Positions 1-12,013 of a stretch of 64,000 nucleotides of DNA are shown here, piece after piece (position 1 is the first letter of the stretch; every line of letters begins with the position of its first letter). The stretch is from contig VICG01000002.1 in NCBI GenBank assembly GCA_008692225.1, positions 1,967,501-2,031,500 of the forward strand, in the 5' to 3' direction. A program made the position numbers and the translations under genes. This stretch comes from Monilinia fructicola (lineage: Eukaryota; Ascomycota; Leotiomycetes; Helotiales; Sclerotiniaceae). The notes beneath the pieces are model-generated. The model did not search any database. It worked only from the letters and a program-made list of their open reading frames with translations, and was not told where the DNA came from.

Positions 1-1
1 T

Positions 2-172
2 GAGAGCGCCTGTGGTGTCAGCGTTGCAGTGGCGATCAATGGAGTGTTAAAAGAGGTTCTGGAGGAGGATGGTACAAGTGTAGAGGGAAAGAACGTTGTC
101 ATCGTGGTCTGTGGAGGAAGCAACATCTCATTGAAAACCCTGGCAGAATACAGAGAGAAGTTTGGCGTATGA
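2..172 (+). CDS. L-serine/threonine dehydratase, C-terminal fragment
   Basis: The window opens inside this gene; only the last 56 codons and the TGA are present. The frame carries an ACG-like stretch after an ES dipeptide and a glycine-rich VVIVVCGGSNISL segment, followed by a short helix ending EKFGV. This is typical of the C-terminal part of the PLP-dependent catabolic serine/threonine dehydratases (fold type II, yeast CHA1 family), which deaminate serine or threonine to pyruvate or 2-oxobutyrate. The PLP lysine lies upstream, outside the window. It converges with the SNF2 gene to its right. Family assignment is fairly safe; serine versus threonine preference cannot be judged. Confidence 0.72.
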   Translation, partial: ESACGVSVAVAINGVLKEVLEEDGTSVEGKNVVIVVCGGSNISLKTLAEYREKFGV

Positions 173-1325
173 ATTTCAGAGGATTCTTTCACGATAGACA
201 GGGGAAAGCACGGATAATACAGCGATGGGTTTAGAGGCGTTACTTCTCAAGTGAATCAACACACCCTTTTCAACTTTCTGAACGGCCTGAACTGCAGAAC
301 CTGTGAATCTCCCCAGGTGAATTACAGCCCTCGAGTGAATTTAACGCTCCAAGTGAATCCAAACACGAAGCGGATCCAATATGTAGGTATCCCAAGCAAC
401 CTCATCCTTCTAAGCTCTACGCAGCATCATCATCACCCAACCCCCAACATCCACCCTTCTTCTTACCCATATCCTAATATCAAAGCATCGCAATCCATCC
501 CATCCCAGCTCTCCCTACAAATCCACCCCCCTTCCCCAAGCGCCTCATCTCCATTCCATGCAACTCCAGCCCTCTCCCTCCTCTAACCTCCAACTCAATA
601 CATCAATACATCAATACTCCACCAGAATACCATATCGCTAGAAATCCACGCCACGTCCCGCTTAACTACATTGTGCTGCTGTAGCTTGGGGGATTGATGC
701 GATGTAGTGTAGTGCGATGTGGTGTGGAACGGATAGGAGGGAAGGAAGGGAGGAAGGGAGGGAGCGAGAGAGGGAGGGGGTGTGGGTTGTTATTGGATAT
801 AAGGAGGAAGGAGGGTAGAGGATGGGGTTTCGTTATATGAAATGGAGTGGAGTGTAAAGAATTGATATGTGAGATGTGAGATGTGGGATGTGAGATGTGA
901 GATAAAAAGATCTACTGTTTATTAGAGTTGAATGGGTTGATGTCTGCTTGTGAGTTTGGTTGCGGGGGAGTTTTCAGACGGGTTGATTCTATCGCGTGGG
1001 TTGGATTTTTAAGATAAATTACCCATTGGACTACCTGCAATGGGGAAGATTTCTGAGAGTTCTTTTGGTCTTTGGATTTAGTTTCAAATAAATTGTCTCA
1101 GATAGGATAGTATTTATTATCTTTTTCATTTTTTCATCGAAGAGGCGTTTTAGCCATGATATCTTGTAACTATAAACAAACTTGTGCAAAGGGGTTTTAC
1201 ATTCCGAAGCATAACTCCACCGCTCCACTGATCACTCGTGAGATCTAAACCCATAATGACACTAACATCAGCCAAACTCCCTTCACCATATGGTATCTTT
1301 CATAGCAAATGAGCCTTCCCATTAC
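173..1325. other. Intergenic spacer between convergent genes
   Basis: This stretch holds the 3' flanks of the dehydratase and the SNF2 gene. It has a C-rich tract near 500-590, a G/A-rich purine tract at about 737-790 and a short tandem repeat (GAGATGT units) at about 863-903. I see no coding sequence; the 111-codon open frame at 251-586 starts at GTG and is low-complexity. Confidence 0.7.
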
Positions 1326-4300
1326 CTACCCAATAACAAAAGGATCCTCCACTGCATCACTGTCATTAAAATCTCCTGTGGGCGCTGAATCTTCTAAATC
1401 TCTCGGATCTTCCTGCCTACCATCGTCAAGGTGCGTTGTATTACTTGGGTCTTCTGCTGCACCATCTCCAGTAAGATCCACCGTATTACGCTTCTTTCTT
1501 CCACCAAATAAACATGCCCATAGATCATTTTCGGACACGATTTCACCACCTTTACCCTTAGCTATAAGATCCTTCAGTGTCGTTTTCTGCAGCTCCAGAC
1601 TATTAGCCTCCTCTAGACCACTTGCTACCAGCTCCTCATCTGTAAGCGCCTTTTCTTTCCCTTTTTTTGATCGAGCTGCTTGTCCAAGATGCTTTAAGCG
1701 TCTTTGAACAGATAGCTCGTGGATAGATTCTTCAACCGTTCCAGCGATGTTATATAACCAAACAGATGTATCTGATGTTTGGCCGATTCTGTTTCAGACC
1801 AGGGGGAGTTAGTAATTAATCATCAAAACCTTTTTTCTAGAGAGAATGAGGAATAAAAGCTGATTAGGGGGCAAAAAGGGGGTATGGAAGAAGAGTGAAC
1901 TTGTGGCTTAGAATCGGATAATAGAATTGGGTGTTAAAATCATACCTATCCACTCTTGCGATGGCCTGAAGCTCCAAAGCCGTGTTTAACAGAGGTTCAC
2001 AAAGGAACACATGACTAGCATTGACGAGAGTCAATCCAGCACTATGTGCTCGAGAATGTAACAGAAAGACCTCAGTACCGGGATCATTCTTGAATTTTTC
2101 TACCCCACCCGATACAATGGATGAGTGACCAATACGAAATGTATCAAAGGCGCGAGCCAAAACCGACAAAAAGTCTGTGAATTGAGAATAGACTATTGAC
2201 TTTGTGCCAGAATCAGATTCCCTTAGGTGGAGAATATGACGAGCTATTTATGGAGATTATTAGCGCTTTTTCACCAACTGGAATCAGTGTCTCTATACGT
2301 ACCAAGGGTATCAATTTTGGTGCCAAACGAGTTATTACCTGGCAATTCTACGCCATTGATGGCGGAGAGAGTAGCTTTGCTCACATCTGAATAGATTGCA
2401 GATTTTGTATGAGAATTTGTGTTAAGCGATCGTTCCTTCAGTGGTTCCCGCACCTCCTCACCTTCCACGGTCAGTGTTGGTTCTTGTGGTTTGTAGGTAA
2501 TCTCGTGAAGATCGGCACGAATTAGTACCCTTTTACAGATAGGGCATCTATGATGTACTTCAATGGGTTAGTAAAATGTACACAACACCTGGAAGCAGTT
2601 GAGCTCCTACCTCTCCACCATTTCTTGATACAACAGGAACAGAATTGATGTCCGCAGACAGTCAAAACTCCAAGCTCGAATCCTTCTCTGCAAATAATGC
2701 ACACGCGCTGATCTTTTGGTTTTTCGGCCTCTTCTTTTAGATGATACAAATATCGTTTCTTGGCTCTCAATACAGCAAGATTCTGCATAAGCTCTTGCTC
2801 TTTTTGTAGCATATGTTCAACGACTAAAGCATTGTTGGGACCTGTATACGGACCCACCTGATTCGAAATTGCTTGTAACTGCTTATAGTACTCCACTCGA
2901 AAATTCATACACTTTGTGAAAAGCTCTACTTCCTTCTCTAGAGTCGTAGCTGCTTTCGTCTGATCCGTGAGATGCTTGTGAGTTGTCTTTAGCTGAGCTT
3001 CGACAACCAAAAGTTCGTTTTGAGCACGATCTCCTTGTCCCTTGAGACTCGAAATGAGGGTTCGGAGTTCCGACAAAGCTCCCCTCACACTAGTGCCTTT
3101 ATGGATAAATTGATTTCTTCTATGAAAGAGTGCAAGAAGCTTTTCTGGGGCAGGACCCTCGCCGGCTTTTGCTTCACGTACAGCGGTCTTAGCTTCTTGG
3201 TTGGTTAGAAAATTCTGCACTCCAGTCAATGATGCCTGTCTATCGGCAATCATTGTCCGTAATGCTTGTACATATACGAAAACTTCTTCTTGTACTTTTG
3301 TAGAATCCTCATATTCTTCTCCGTTGATTTCTATTTCATCATCATCGTTGTCAACCAGGGAGCTCGATAAAATCCGACTGAGATGGTCTCTCCACTGATT
3401 GATCTGATGGGCTTGATTATCCAAATTTGTTCCCAAGCTTTCAAGACTGCCCAATAATTGTTAGTATCTAGGTACAATGCATAAAGGTCTTTTGTATATG
3501 GTAGCGGAGGAGGTTGAATTTTGCATTTGTCTGAATAATCAGATTGGGTAGGGATAAGACTACTCGTAACTTACTCGTCCATGATGCGACAACTTTCGGG
3601 TCCCCCTCTGAGAGTGCTGGGTGCGAATTTAGGCAACTCTACAACGTTCCCAAGCTCTACATTTCTTTTAATTGTCGTCATAATAGTGTTCGCTCTGTTA
3701 AAGACCTATCCTCTGGTAAGCATCTGCACCTTTATATTGTTTGATAGAAGCATCTGATTTCAATCATGGAATTCATCGTTTGTGGCCGTTTCGAAGAATC
3801 ATGTAAGTGAAGAGCTATGAAGCTCATGCTCAAACATATCAAAGATATGGTGGTAAAATAGAAAACGAACCTCGCATAATATCTCGCGCCTTACTTCCTT
3901 TGCTGCTTCGTAGCCCTCTTTCTCGAGTTTCTCAAATTTATCGAAGTCGAGAGAACCAGGCTTTGTCATTTCCTCGTTGGTCTTTATCTGGAAATGAGCG
4001 TTTGCCCGAAAGAACAACGCCATGTGGTGCAGCTCTAACGCCGCTCTTAATCGTGTTCTTAATATTCCCACACGTGAGGCAGGGTCCGAACTATATGAGG
4101 TTGTGTTAGATGATCCAAAAGATGATTTCAAGAGTGCTCACCCATCTCGTCCATCGATATCTTCACTATCAACGCTTTCTGAGCTCTGGGCTTGGCTTAA
4201 GGAAACTGTCTCAGCTTTCGCTTTTGAGGAATCTAGACCTTTCTCCGCACGAGATGCCAGTTTCTCTTTCTCCAAAGATATTTCACTAGCTAATTCATCT

Positions 4301-6996
4301 CGAGCCTCGTTCACACCAACAGATGACTCCGTGATCACTGCCTCCCATATATCCAGAGCCTCTCGAACTCGAGGCGAGTCCTCATACAACTGTCCTCTTT
4401 TTAAGCGAGACATCAGAAGTAACCGATGGTTGTTTCTAATCGCAACATCTGTTTGTGAGAACATAAGGTCGAGAACCTTACTTGCTGTTTGGACAACCGG
4501 CTCATTCTCGTCCTTGCTATGTCTGATTGCTCGTTTATTGCGCAACTCTGGGTATAAAGTTACTTGTCTTAGTCGTACAAGCCAGCGCCTCATCACTTCC
4601 GCATAGTCTGAGGGGTCCCAGCCATCGATGACAGGCGCACCCTCCGTGTCCAATCCTGATTCTGCACACATTTGGCCAAATAGTTCCTGGTAGTGCTGTT
4701 CCTCAATCGGATCGAAAGGCATTGTAATTACGAATCGGCGTTGTTGGGGCAGATTTATTTCTCCGCGAACGTTTCGTTTCGAGTGACGTAAGCTAATGCT
4801 ATCGAACACGTTGTGGAAATATGCCCTGTTAGAAGATACAAGCGATTGCCACACTGAGACAAATGGCTCATATCTCAAGAAGATGAGTAAACCTAGTAAG
4901 TCATTGATATTTTTTCTAACCTATACATGCCATGATTAGTATACTCCTGCAGATATGGTAAGATAAACAATTAGGAATTCAAGGGCCCACGGAGTCTGAT
5001 CTGCAAACCGTTAATGACAGGCTCTTGGTTACATGCCCAAACAGTTTGATACTTTGAATCCGCTGGAAATATCAAGCCCACTCCGGGTTTTCATTGAATT
5101 CAATGTCTTGAAGCATTCCAATATCTTCAATCTGAACATCACTCTGAAAGACTCAAAACCCCATTGAAAAGGAGACGTGGGAACTAATAGTTTCAAATAC
5201 ATACTGGAGTGCCTGTGATAGCCCAGGCGTTGATTCGAGGTATCATCCTTGCGACAGTTGCGGCTTTACTAACACCACTCTCAACCATTTGTGCTTCATC
5301 GAGGCATACACGCCACCACGAAAACTGCATTAAGGGAGATTTGGGCCTTTCGTACTTCGGCTCCCTGCGCAAAACTCTTTCCGGATTAAGATGGGTGAAA
5401 TTAATCTCCGCTGCAAGAACAGCGTACGTAGTAATGACTATATCGGAAGTGGCAAAGTCCTCCATTGTATTTGTGTGTGGAACTTTCTGGTTCTTGATAC
5501 CTTGGTAATACGTAACCTTGAGATGTGGTGCATGGGTTTTGATTTCACTGATCCATTGTTCTGAACTTTGTTAATGAATGAAGTGGTGTGTATGCAGCTT
5601 TGATAAATTACTTACTCGAGATGGACGGTGGCGATATGATTAGGGTAGCATTTGTTATCTGTAGATCTTCCCCAGAGAAGGGATTGAAAATCGATGGACC
5701 TTGATTAGGACGGGTATGAAGCGTCAATAGAGCAATCATTTCTATAGTCTTGCCAAGGCCCATCTCCTCTGCAAGAATACCACCTTTGATACCCTGTTCT
5801 GCCTCCAGGAAAGGTGAAGGATTAAAGGTAACTATTCCAAATAAGTGACTAACATAGAAGGAGCGCCCTTCTACATCCGTAGCTGCTATGAATGAGATAG
5901 GTAATTGATCTGTTCTTTGGGGCTGTGACTCCCGAACACTTCCGGTTTCGCGGGACCATTCGGAGCCTTCTCTACGAAGTAACCATTGAACAGCCCTCTT
6001 TTGGAAGGGGTAGAGAGTTGACTTCAAGTTTGGTGTTTCGATTAAGGCAGGCACTTCATCGTTTGGATCCGGACAATGTGCAGATTTATAGAAATCCTGC
6101 GCAGACAGCAATTCCAAGTTCGTGGTATTTGGTTCGGGGAAGTAAGCGCTTAAAACCTTTAACAGGGCATCCGTCTTTTTGGGCTGAATTAACTCCGGAT
6201 GAGTTGTAACCTCCCATTTGATTGTAAAGTCAATCTGTATGTAATCCGAGCCGTCCCTTTTTAGCAGACTAATTCCAACCTCTGTCCACAACTTACTGGA
6301 TGATTGTCGGGCATGTTTTTGAGCGTCTCGAGCAACTGCCAGGGAAATGAGAACGTCATCGAAGGGATTCAGGATACTCATCAATGTAAACTCGAGCGAT
6401 AAAGGTACGGTAAGCAAAGGTTTACCATTATCATCTTGTATTGTAATATGAGATGGCTCATTTTTCTCACTCCGCTGACTCCAGTGGCATTCGAAGCGAA
6501 CTTTCTGCTTACTCAAGGTGGTGTCATTTGAGGTCAACTTTGTATCAGTACATCTGATTTCCATAGAAGATTGTTTGACGACGATGTAGTTATCTGATAC
6601 ATGACCATCCGATGCTTCCGATCTAGACCTCGTCATCAGTTTTCGCCGCTTCTGTGGAGGTTCTCCCGGTGTGTTCTGAAGTTTCGAGTTAGCATCCCCA
6701 GAAGCAATCACAAAGCCCAAACTTTTTGTCCCAATAGTTGAATGTAGACTATAGAAAGAAGTATTCACCTTATTCATAGTAAGAAAATCAATTAATTCAT
6801 CCGGAATCACCTTGACAGAAGATGATAGAACTTCATCCTCTGGGCTTGGTGATGAGGATGAATCATCATCATCATGGTCAGCTTTGTCCTCTTGAACATT
6901 CATTTTGCGTGCTTTTAACTCCTCTGCAAAGATATAATTATCAGGAATAATCCCAAAAGACTTTTTCCGCGTGGGAGACGGTTTGATTGGGGCCAT
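1326..6996 (-). CDS. SNF2-family helicase with RING finger (SHPRH/IRC20-type E3 ligase)
   Basis: Nine exons join in frame: complement(1326-1788, 1946-2243, 2303-2557, 2611-3446, 3575-3705, 3871-4090, 4142-4920, 5205-5560, 5616-6996), 1572 aa. In order: an acidic serine-rich N-terminus; SNF2 motif I (EEMGLGKT, about residue 410); a DEAQ box near 548 followed by the TGTP motif; the conserved NDLLGLLIFLRYEPF segment; a long helical insert; a C3HC4 RING (CIIC...CGHQFC...CPIC, about 1209-1240); then the helicase C-terminal lobe ending ARVDRIGQT. Order and length match SHPRH and yeast Irc20, nuclear ATP-dependent DNA translocases that act as ubiquitin/SUMO-linked ligases in recombination and damage tolerance. 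Intron 5205 to 4920 is unusually long (284 nt). Exon joins were deduced from splice sites plus family pattern, and the small fifth exon is the least certain. Confidence 0.9.
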
Positions 6997-7808
6997 TGTG
7001 GTAACAATACTCCAAACCGAGTCTCTTCACCATTGACAATTTGTAAAATTTCTACCTCGAGTAGAGGCGGTGCATAGGCAGCGCAACCCAGCGCAGGCTG
7101 CACGTGGAGGAGGTTGCCTCGTTTAAAGGATATAAAGAAAAGGGGGTAAGACTGGAAATGATGGATATTTGGTTGTCTTAATCAATGTTAGACACATAGA
7201 GGTTGTGGTAAACAATTAAATGGATATATCATGATGTTTTTCTTCTTTCTCCTGCTGTTGCTGTTGCTGTTGTTGTCGTTGTTGTTGGTTGTAGCTAGTT
7301 AGTACATGTGAAATGGAAGGGCAGAAAATGGCCTCCACTTCTTCGACTAATCATGCACTCCGATAACCGATAAGAGAACAATCCCTGTTAGAGTGTAATT
7401 AAGTTTTCGAGATTATTATTAATCTCAGACACTCCGGCTCGGAGTCGGACATACATTTATCCTTCAAAGGTCACATGATTATGGATTTTCTGAATAAACG
7501 CTAAGGTTAAAATCGAATTATGAGGCAATTTAGAGATCCTCTAGTTGTTTGTTGATACCCCCTTCCAAAGAGATAGGTACAGCCTCCTCAAGGTTGACGA
7601 AAGTTGATACACATTGACACAATAATTTGACCCATGAACCACATGCAACTTTCGGTATTTAGACCTTGACCTTCGGGAGTTCATCTTACAATTCATCATT
7701 GTGTCATTCTATCGTACGTATATTCAACCCTCATTTCCACCCTTTGAATGATCAATCCCATTGTACGATACCGGGCCATGTTGACTTCTCTTTTAGATTC
7801 TGCCCAAC
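6997..7808. promoter_or_regulatory. Divergent promoter region, SNF2 gene / mS41 gene
   Basis: About 810 bp between divergent start codons. A CTG/TTG trinucleotide microsatellite lies at about 7249-7290. On the plus strand, a 98-codon open frame starting at ATG 7748 overlaps the mS41 start in another frame and could act as an upstream ORF. No clear TATA box was seen. Confidence 0.5.
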
Positions 7809-8516
7809 ATGATCTTCAAGCCTCACCAGCTACGACCAATTCCCTCATTTCTGCTCCCGTTTACGGATTCAACCACTGCCACTCAAGTACGAGGCCTGCA
7901 TCATCGTGTGAAAGCACCTCCTGTACCCCGCCCTACACCATTTGTACCGAATGCTCAAACATTTCTTACACTCATTGGACGGAACTTGAGTCAGCATGCA
8001 TCGAAAATTCCTTCTTGGAAAGCATTGTTTACATTGACTTCTGATCAATTACGAGAGATGGGTGTTGAGCCTCCACGGAGCCGTCGCTACCTCTTACGCT
8101 GGCGCGAGAAATTTAGAAAGGGGGAGTACGGTATTGGTGGAGATTTCCAATATATCGAAAATGGGACTGCAGAGCTGCGCGTAATTGAAGTGCCATCCTC
8201 CGCCCCTCGACATCGTACAGCTACCGCAACTTCCTCTCCGGGACAGCGAAAAATCGTCGTGAATGTGCCCGTAGGAGGCAGTGCAGAGGATAATCTGGCG
8301 GAGAAGATGGTTCCAGTTCAAGGTCTGCGTGTTAAGGGAGCACACACCATCATTGGACCACATGTGCTACCTTCCAAAGGAGGGAATGCGGCGAGAATCG
8401 TTATTAAAGAAGGATTGTGGGAGGATCGCAGAGGTCACAAAATCGATGGTGGTGAAAGAAGACAGGCCGAAGTTCGAGCAAAGAGGAGAGGAGAGGAGAA
8501 ACGTGCTGCCAGATAA
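7809..8516 (+). CDS. Mitochondrial small-subunit ribosomal protein mS41 (IGR domain, Fyv4-like)
   Basis: A single 235-aa exon. The central region (about residues 50-105) is a clear IGR domain: an FLTLIGRNLSQH segment, then a tryptophan, a predicted helix, and a GVEPPRSRRYLLRWREKF segment ending in a basic stretch. This domain defines mS41 (yeast Fyv4), a component of the mitoribosome small subunit. The N-terminus is basic and low in acidic residues, compatible with mitochondrial import. The C-terminus is rich in Arg, Lys and Glu. The start at 7809 is the first ATG in this frame; an out-of-frame ATG lies 61 nt upstream. The symbol is left blank because fungal naming varies. Confidence 0.85.
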   Translation: MIFKPHQLRPIPSFLLPFTDSTTATQVRGLHHRVKAPPVPRPTPFVPNAQTFLTLIGRNLSQHASKIPSWKALFTLTSDQLREMGVEPPRSRRYLLRWREKFRKGEYGIGGDFQYIENGTAELRVIEVPSSAPRHRTATATSSPGQRKIVVNVPVGGSAEDNLAEKMVPVQGLRVKGAHTIIGPHVLPSKGGNAARIVIKEGLWEDRRGHKIDGGERRQAEVRAKRRGEEKRAAR

Positions 8517-11458
8517 GAACTGACTAGAGTGACAAGCCTGTCGTTTATGTAAGATTATATTTGAGGATGTTTATGGCATGCACGGGGAGGAGCTGGCTCT
8601 GCTGTGATACTCCTGGGATTTGTATCCACAGGTCATGGTCTTCTAGAAGATATCTCTTGCAAGGCTGCATATCAACTCAGAGCATATTGAAGTTGGATTC
8701 TTAAGTAGAAAGCCGAATCGCGATTGGCAGTTTAGACGGTCGAGGCCGACTTCAGGGCCACATAAAATTACAGTTTCGCGGCGTAGACGTCAATTAACGC
8801 CATTCCCGTCAGTCTTAGAAGTAGCTCTCTTGTTACAGATTTGTCCCGAAGTCTTTTCTTGTCTTTTTACTCATCTAATCTTATTCAAGAACTCTTGGAA
8901 ATCTAACATTCCTTGTATCACGCGGGATTGATATACATGTTCCTTATTGTTCCCGGACGTAGTCATCGTAGGCTCGTTCGTGCTCTCTTCCCTCGTACTC
9001 CTCCCATTCTGGCAGTTGCGCGAAATGTGCCCGATACTACCTAGTACTCTTTGATAAAATGTTGCCCATTTGCTTCAAGTTTTCGAAATTATTCTTCTTG
9101 AGTATACGATGATGGAGGGGTATTAGTTGAGGTCCTGGTTGTGGATGACGCCAGACCTGGCTGTGCTGGGAAATTTTCCTACAACGCCGGAGGATCTTCC
9201 CTCCAGATTACTATTTCGTGAAAACGTCCTACGCAAATAACTCTCCTCGACGCTGTCAAATCCTTAAACGATGCGTGCATAATCCACCCACAGTCAATGT
9301 GTAGAATGAATCATATGTCAGCTATTAGCTAGATTTTAGCTTGGGATGAGATGAACGGTAAGACCAACCCAGCAGCCGGGACTTGTATTAGAGAGTCCAC
9401 GGTTCTGCATCATTCAAAACCTAAGGTTATGAGGAAATGCCATTTCGCTAAGCTAATACCAGCCAATCCAAGCAAGACAAACCGACCACTGCCATCCGCA
9501 TTTCCATCCAGATCAAGATCATCAATCTCGAACCGTAGGAACGGAGGCGAACATACAGCTTTTGATGTACAATATGTGTTTCTTAGGCACAGCAAGGCTT
9601 CCTGACGTTCTCGTCCGATGTTTTTGTCAATCCCCACCCTAATTGGACGAATAGTGGCACCTCAGCCTGAATATCAACAAGCATTCTCACAATGACATCG
9701 CATGGCCATTTCACCGGTCCCGAGTCGGAACAGTCACTATGGTGATGGGATGTGTGCGTCATTTCAAAACCAGTGATCAAAATTGTAAGTGTCCTCATGG
9801 CGCAAAGAACATCTAAAAGAATGTACCTACTAGGTAGTTGCTGAGATCTATCAACGCATATGAATGGTAACCTATCGATTGAAAATAGAAATACTTTGAC
9901 GAGAATTTGTGACGCATCACCGGCGTTCTCGTAATCACTAACTTCAGGAAGGTATACCTAGACAGCTGGAGGTCGGTGTTTCATCTACAAAATATTTACA
10001 GAATTCCAGTATACTGACCGTACCCAAATATGGATACTGCATCGAATTACGAACGGAGATATTGATATGACTTCACCAAAGGAATGAATAGAGCTGGAGG
10101 GGACTTTTCTCAAGGACTTATTATCTGCCTGATCTCCTGAAAACCCACCCCCTGTTCAAGCCTAGCGAAGCTTTGCTGTGATTAAGCCTACCTATCCAAT
10201 GTACGGAGTGCTCGAGTATGCATTGTTGGTTGTATTGATCTGCAGAAACCGAAACCATCAGATCTCTCTGCCTGAACGCTCGTGTAAAGAAAACACAGTA
10301 CTTGCTCGCTAGTACTTGGCTACCGGTATCATTTCAACAACAACAGCAACAGCAACAACAACAGCAACAACAATAACACCAACATCAATTTGATCTTCAA
10401 TTTTAACCTCTGTTCTTGGTAGCATCAATGAACTAGGAGATACGATTTCATATATTCTTACTCGACCGTTAAATAGTTTAATTCAAAATGATCAAATGTC
10501 AAAAAGATAATGCCGTGATCAAGGATTCAAATCAATCCCTTCCCCGTCTTCCTCCCAAGTCGATGGCCCCCATAATACCTCGAGGACATCATCTCATAGA
10601 TTTGAGCTCCACTATCATCATGATCCTGGCTATCTATCTAATAAGATTCATCACCTTCCCTTGGCCCTTCCCGTGGTTCGAGGAGTTTCTTTAGGCCAGG
10701 TCACATGTATGCTTAGTCCACTAATTGGACAATGTCGTCGTCCAATTTAGGTGAGGCTGCCTTAGAGGAACGTGGACCTTTTCAATATCTCATTCAGTCA
10801 TATCACTTCATATCCACCTATGACCAGTCACGTTTCCGTGGCGGTCATATACCTGATCCGTCTAGAGGCAGTGCCCCTATATGAGGTTCCATCCACTCTT
10901 GGTCTGCGTTTTTTCTTGCAAAAATGCTTATGGAAATCTTTATATATCTTCTTGATGTTCATAAATGGACCATCAAGTCTGCCCTCCGCGCCGCTGTTTA
11001 GTTTCTATAAAGTCGGGAAGTTTCCCTAGACTAAAAAGCCATCGAATGATTATCACCATCAATCATTCTTTAGTATCAAAAAATCATTTTCAGCATCTAC
11101 ATCCACATCGTCCTTCATTGCTTCCAAGTCCCTGAGGTTCCCAGCAGTACATACATTTGCAAAGCTACCCTCAAGAGCACTATAACAAGCCTACCCGTAT
11201 ACACCTTGAAGTCTAGTCAAGAGAGATCTCTGCAGAAGTGTCAAGCTTCACTGTTGATGTCAGTACACCACCATCTGCGCAAAAATTCATTCTCTGAACA
11301 CTGAAAGGGCTGAAGCCTGCAAATACGATCGCACCAAACTCCCAATTGAGTCAGAGCAAGCACCTGAAATTCCGTGCGTCGGAATTGAGGACCCCAACCA
11401 CAGTCAAGTCATCAAACTAGAGCCAGATCTCGAGTCAGCATCTGAAACAGAAACCGAA
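8517..11458. other. Long intergenic region with CAA/CAG microsatellite
   Basis: Nearly 3 kb without a supportable gene. A CAA/CAG repeat sits at about 10337-10378. Open frames of 60-85 codons (for example 10488-10694 and 10772-11029) show no family resemblance. The last kilobase may be the leader of the bZIP-like gene: the frame stays open upstream of its ATG as far as a possible acceptor near 11263. Confidence 0.5.
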
Positions 11459-12013
11459 ATGTCTTCCTCCCACCGATCTTCATCTGGCAAGGGCAAAAGC
11501 TCTTCTTCCGGAAAGTCAAAATCAAAGCAGGATGATTGGTCTGGCATCACAGATCCTGAAGAGAGAAGGAGAGTTCAAAACAGATTAGCACAGAGAAAGT
11601 TCCGTAAGTCGTCATGATACCACGTAGATCTCAACAGCAGCTAACATTCCATAGGTGATAAGACCAAGGCGGACAAAGAGCGTCAGGATCGAGATGATGA
11701 GAATCGTGCCCACGCAGGCCACTCTTATCACACAGCCGATCCAAATGATGTATACTACGACAATGCTGACGCCGGCGGTTCTCCATGGGGTTCTGTCTCT
11801 ATGAAGCACGTTGTTTCGAAGGGCAGAGCCAGAGAGGATGCCTCTAGACATGGATCTCGACCAGATGATGAGGCGAGCTACTATGAAAACCCAAACGCGG
11901 CTTATGAAGGAGAAGCTTATTATGGAGGAGAAACGGTATCCTACGAGGACGACCAAGCCTACTATGACTATGGAAGTGCAGCTGGTAGTGGAAGTGGAAC
12001 TTCTGGTTATTGA
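11459..12013 (+). CDS. Short bZIP-like protein: basic region without a leucine zipper
   Basis: Exons 11459-11603 and 11655-12013 join in frame (donor GTAAGT, branch GCTAAC, acceptor ATAG) to give 167 aa. Residues 26-49 form a bZIP basic region: DDWSGITDPEERRR followed by NRLAQRKFR, with the Asn-x7-Arg signature at 41 and 49. After this comes a charged stretch with no heptad leucines, then a segment with a GGSPWGSVSMKHVV motif and a Tyr/Gly/Glu-rich tail. I recognise this as a fungal family of truncated bZIP-like proteins. DNA binding as a normal dimer is doubtful without a zipper, so it may be a modulator or bind through a partner. An upstream exon cannot be excluded, because the frame is open for about 190 nt before the chosen ATG. 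Confidence 0.75.

Noticed and set aside
5101..5204. Alternative splice of the SNF2 gene reading on from the TGTP motif into a short frame
   Set aside because: It hits a stop after about 25 codons, while the acceptor at 4921 restores the conserved NDLLGLL segment in frame.
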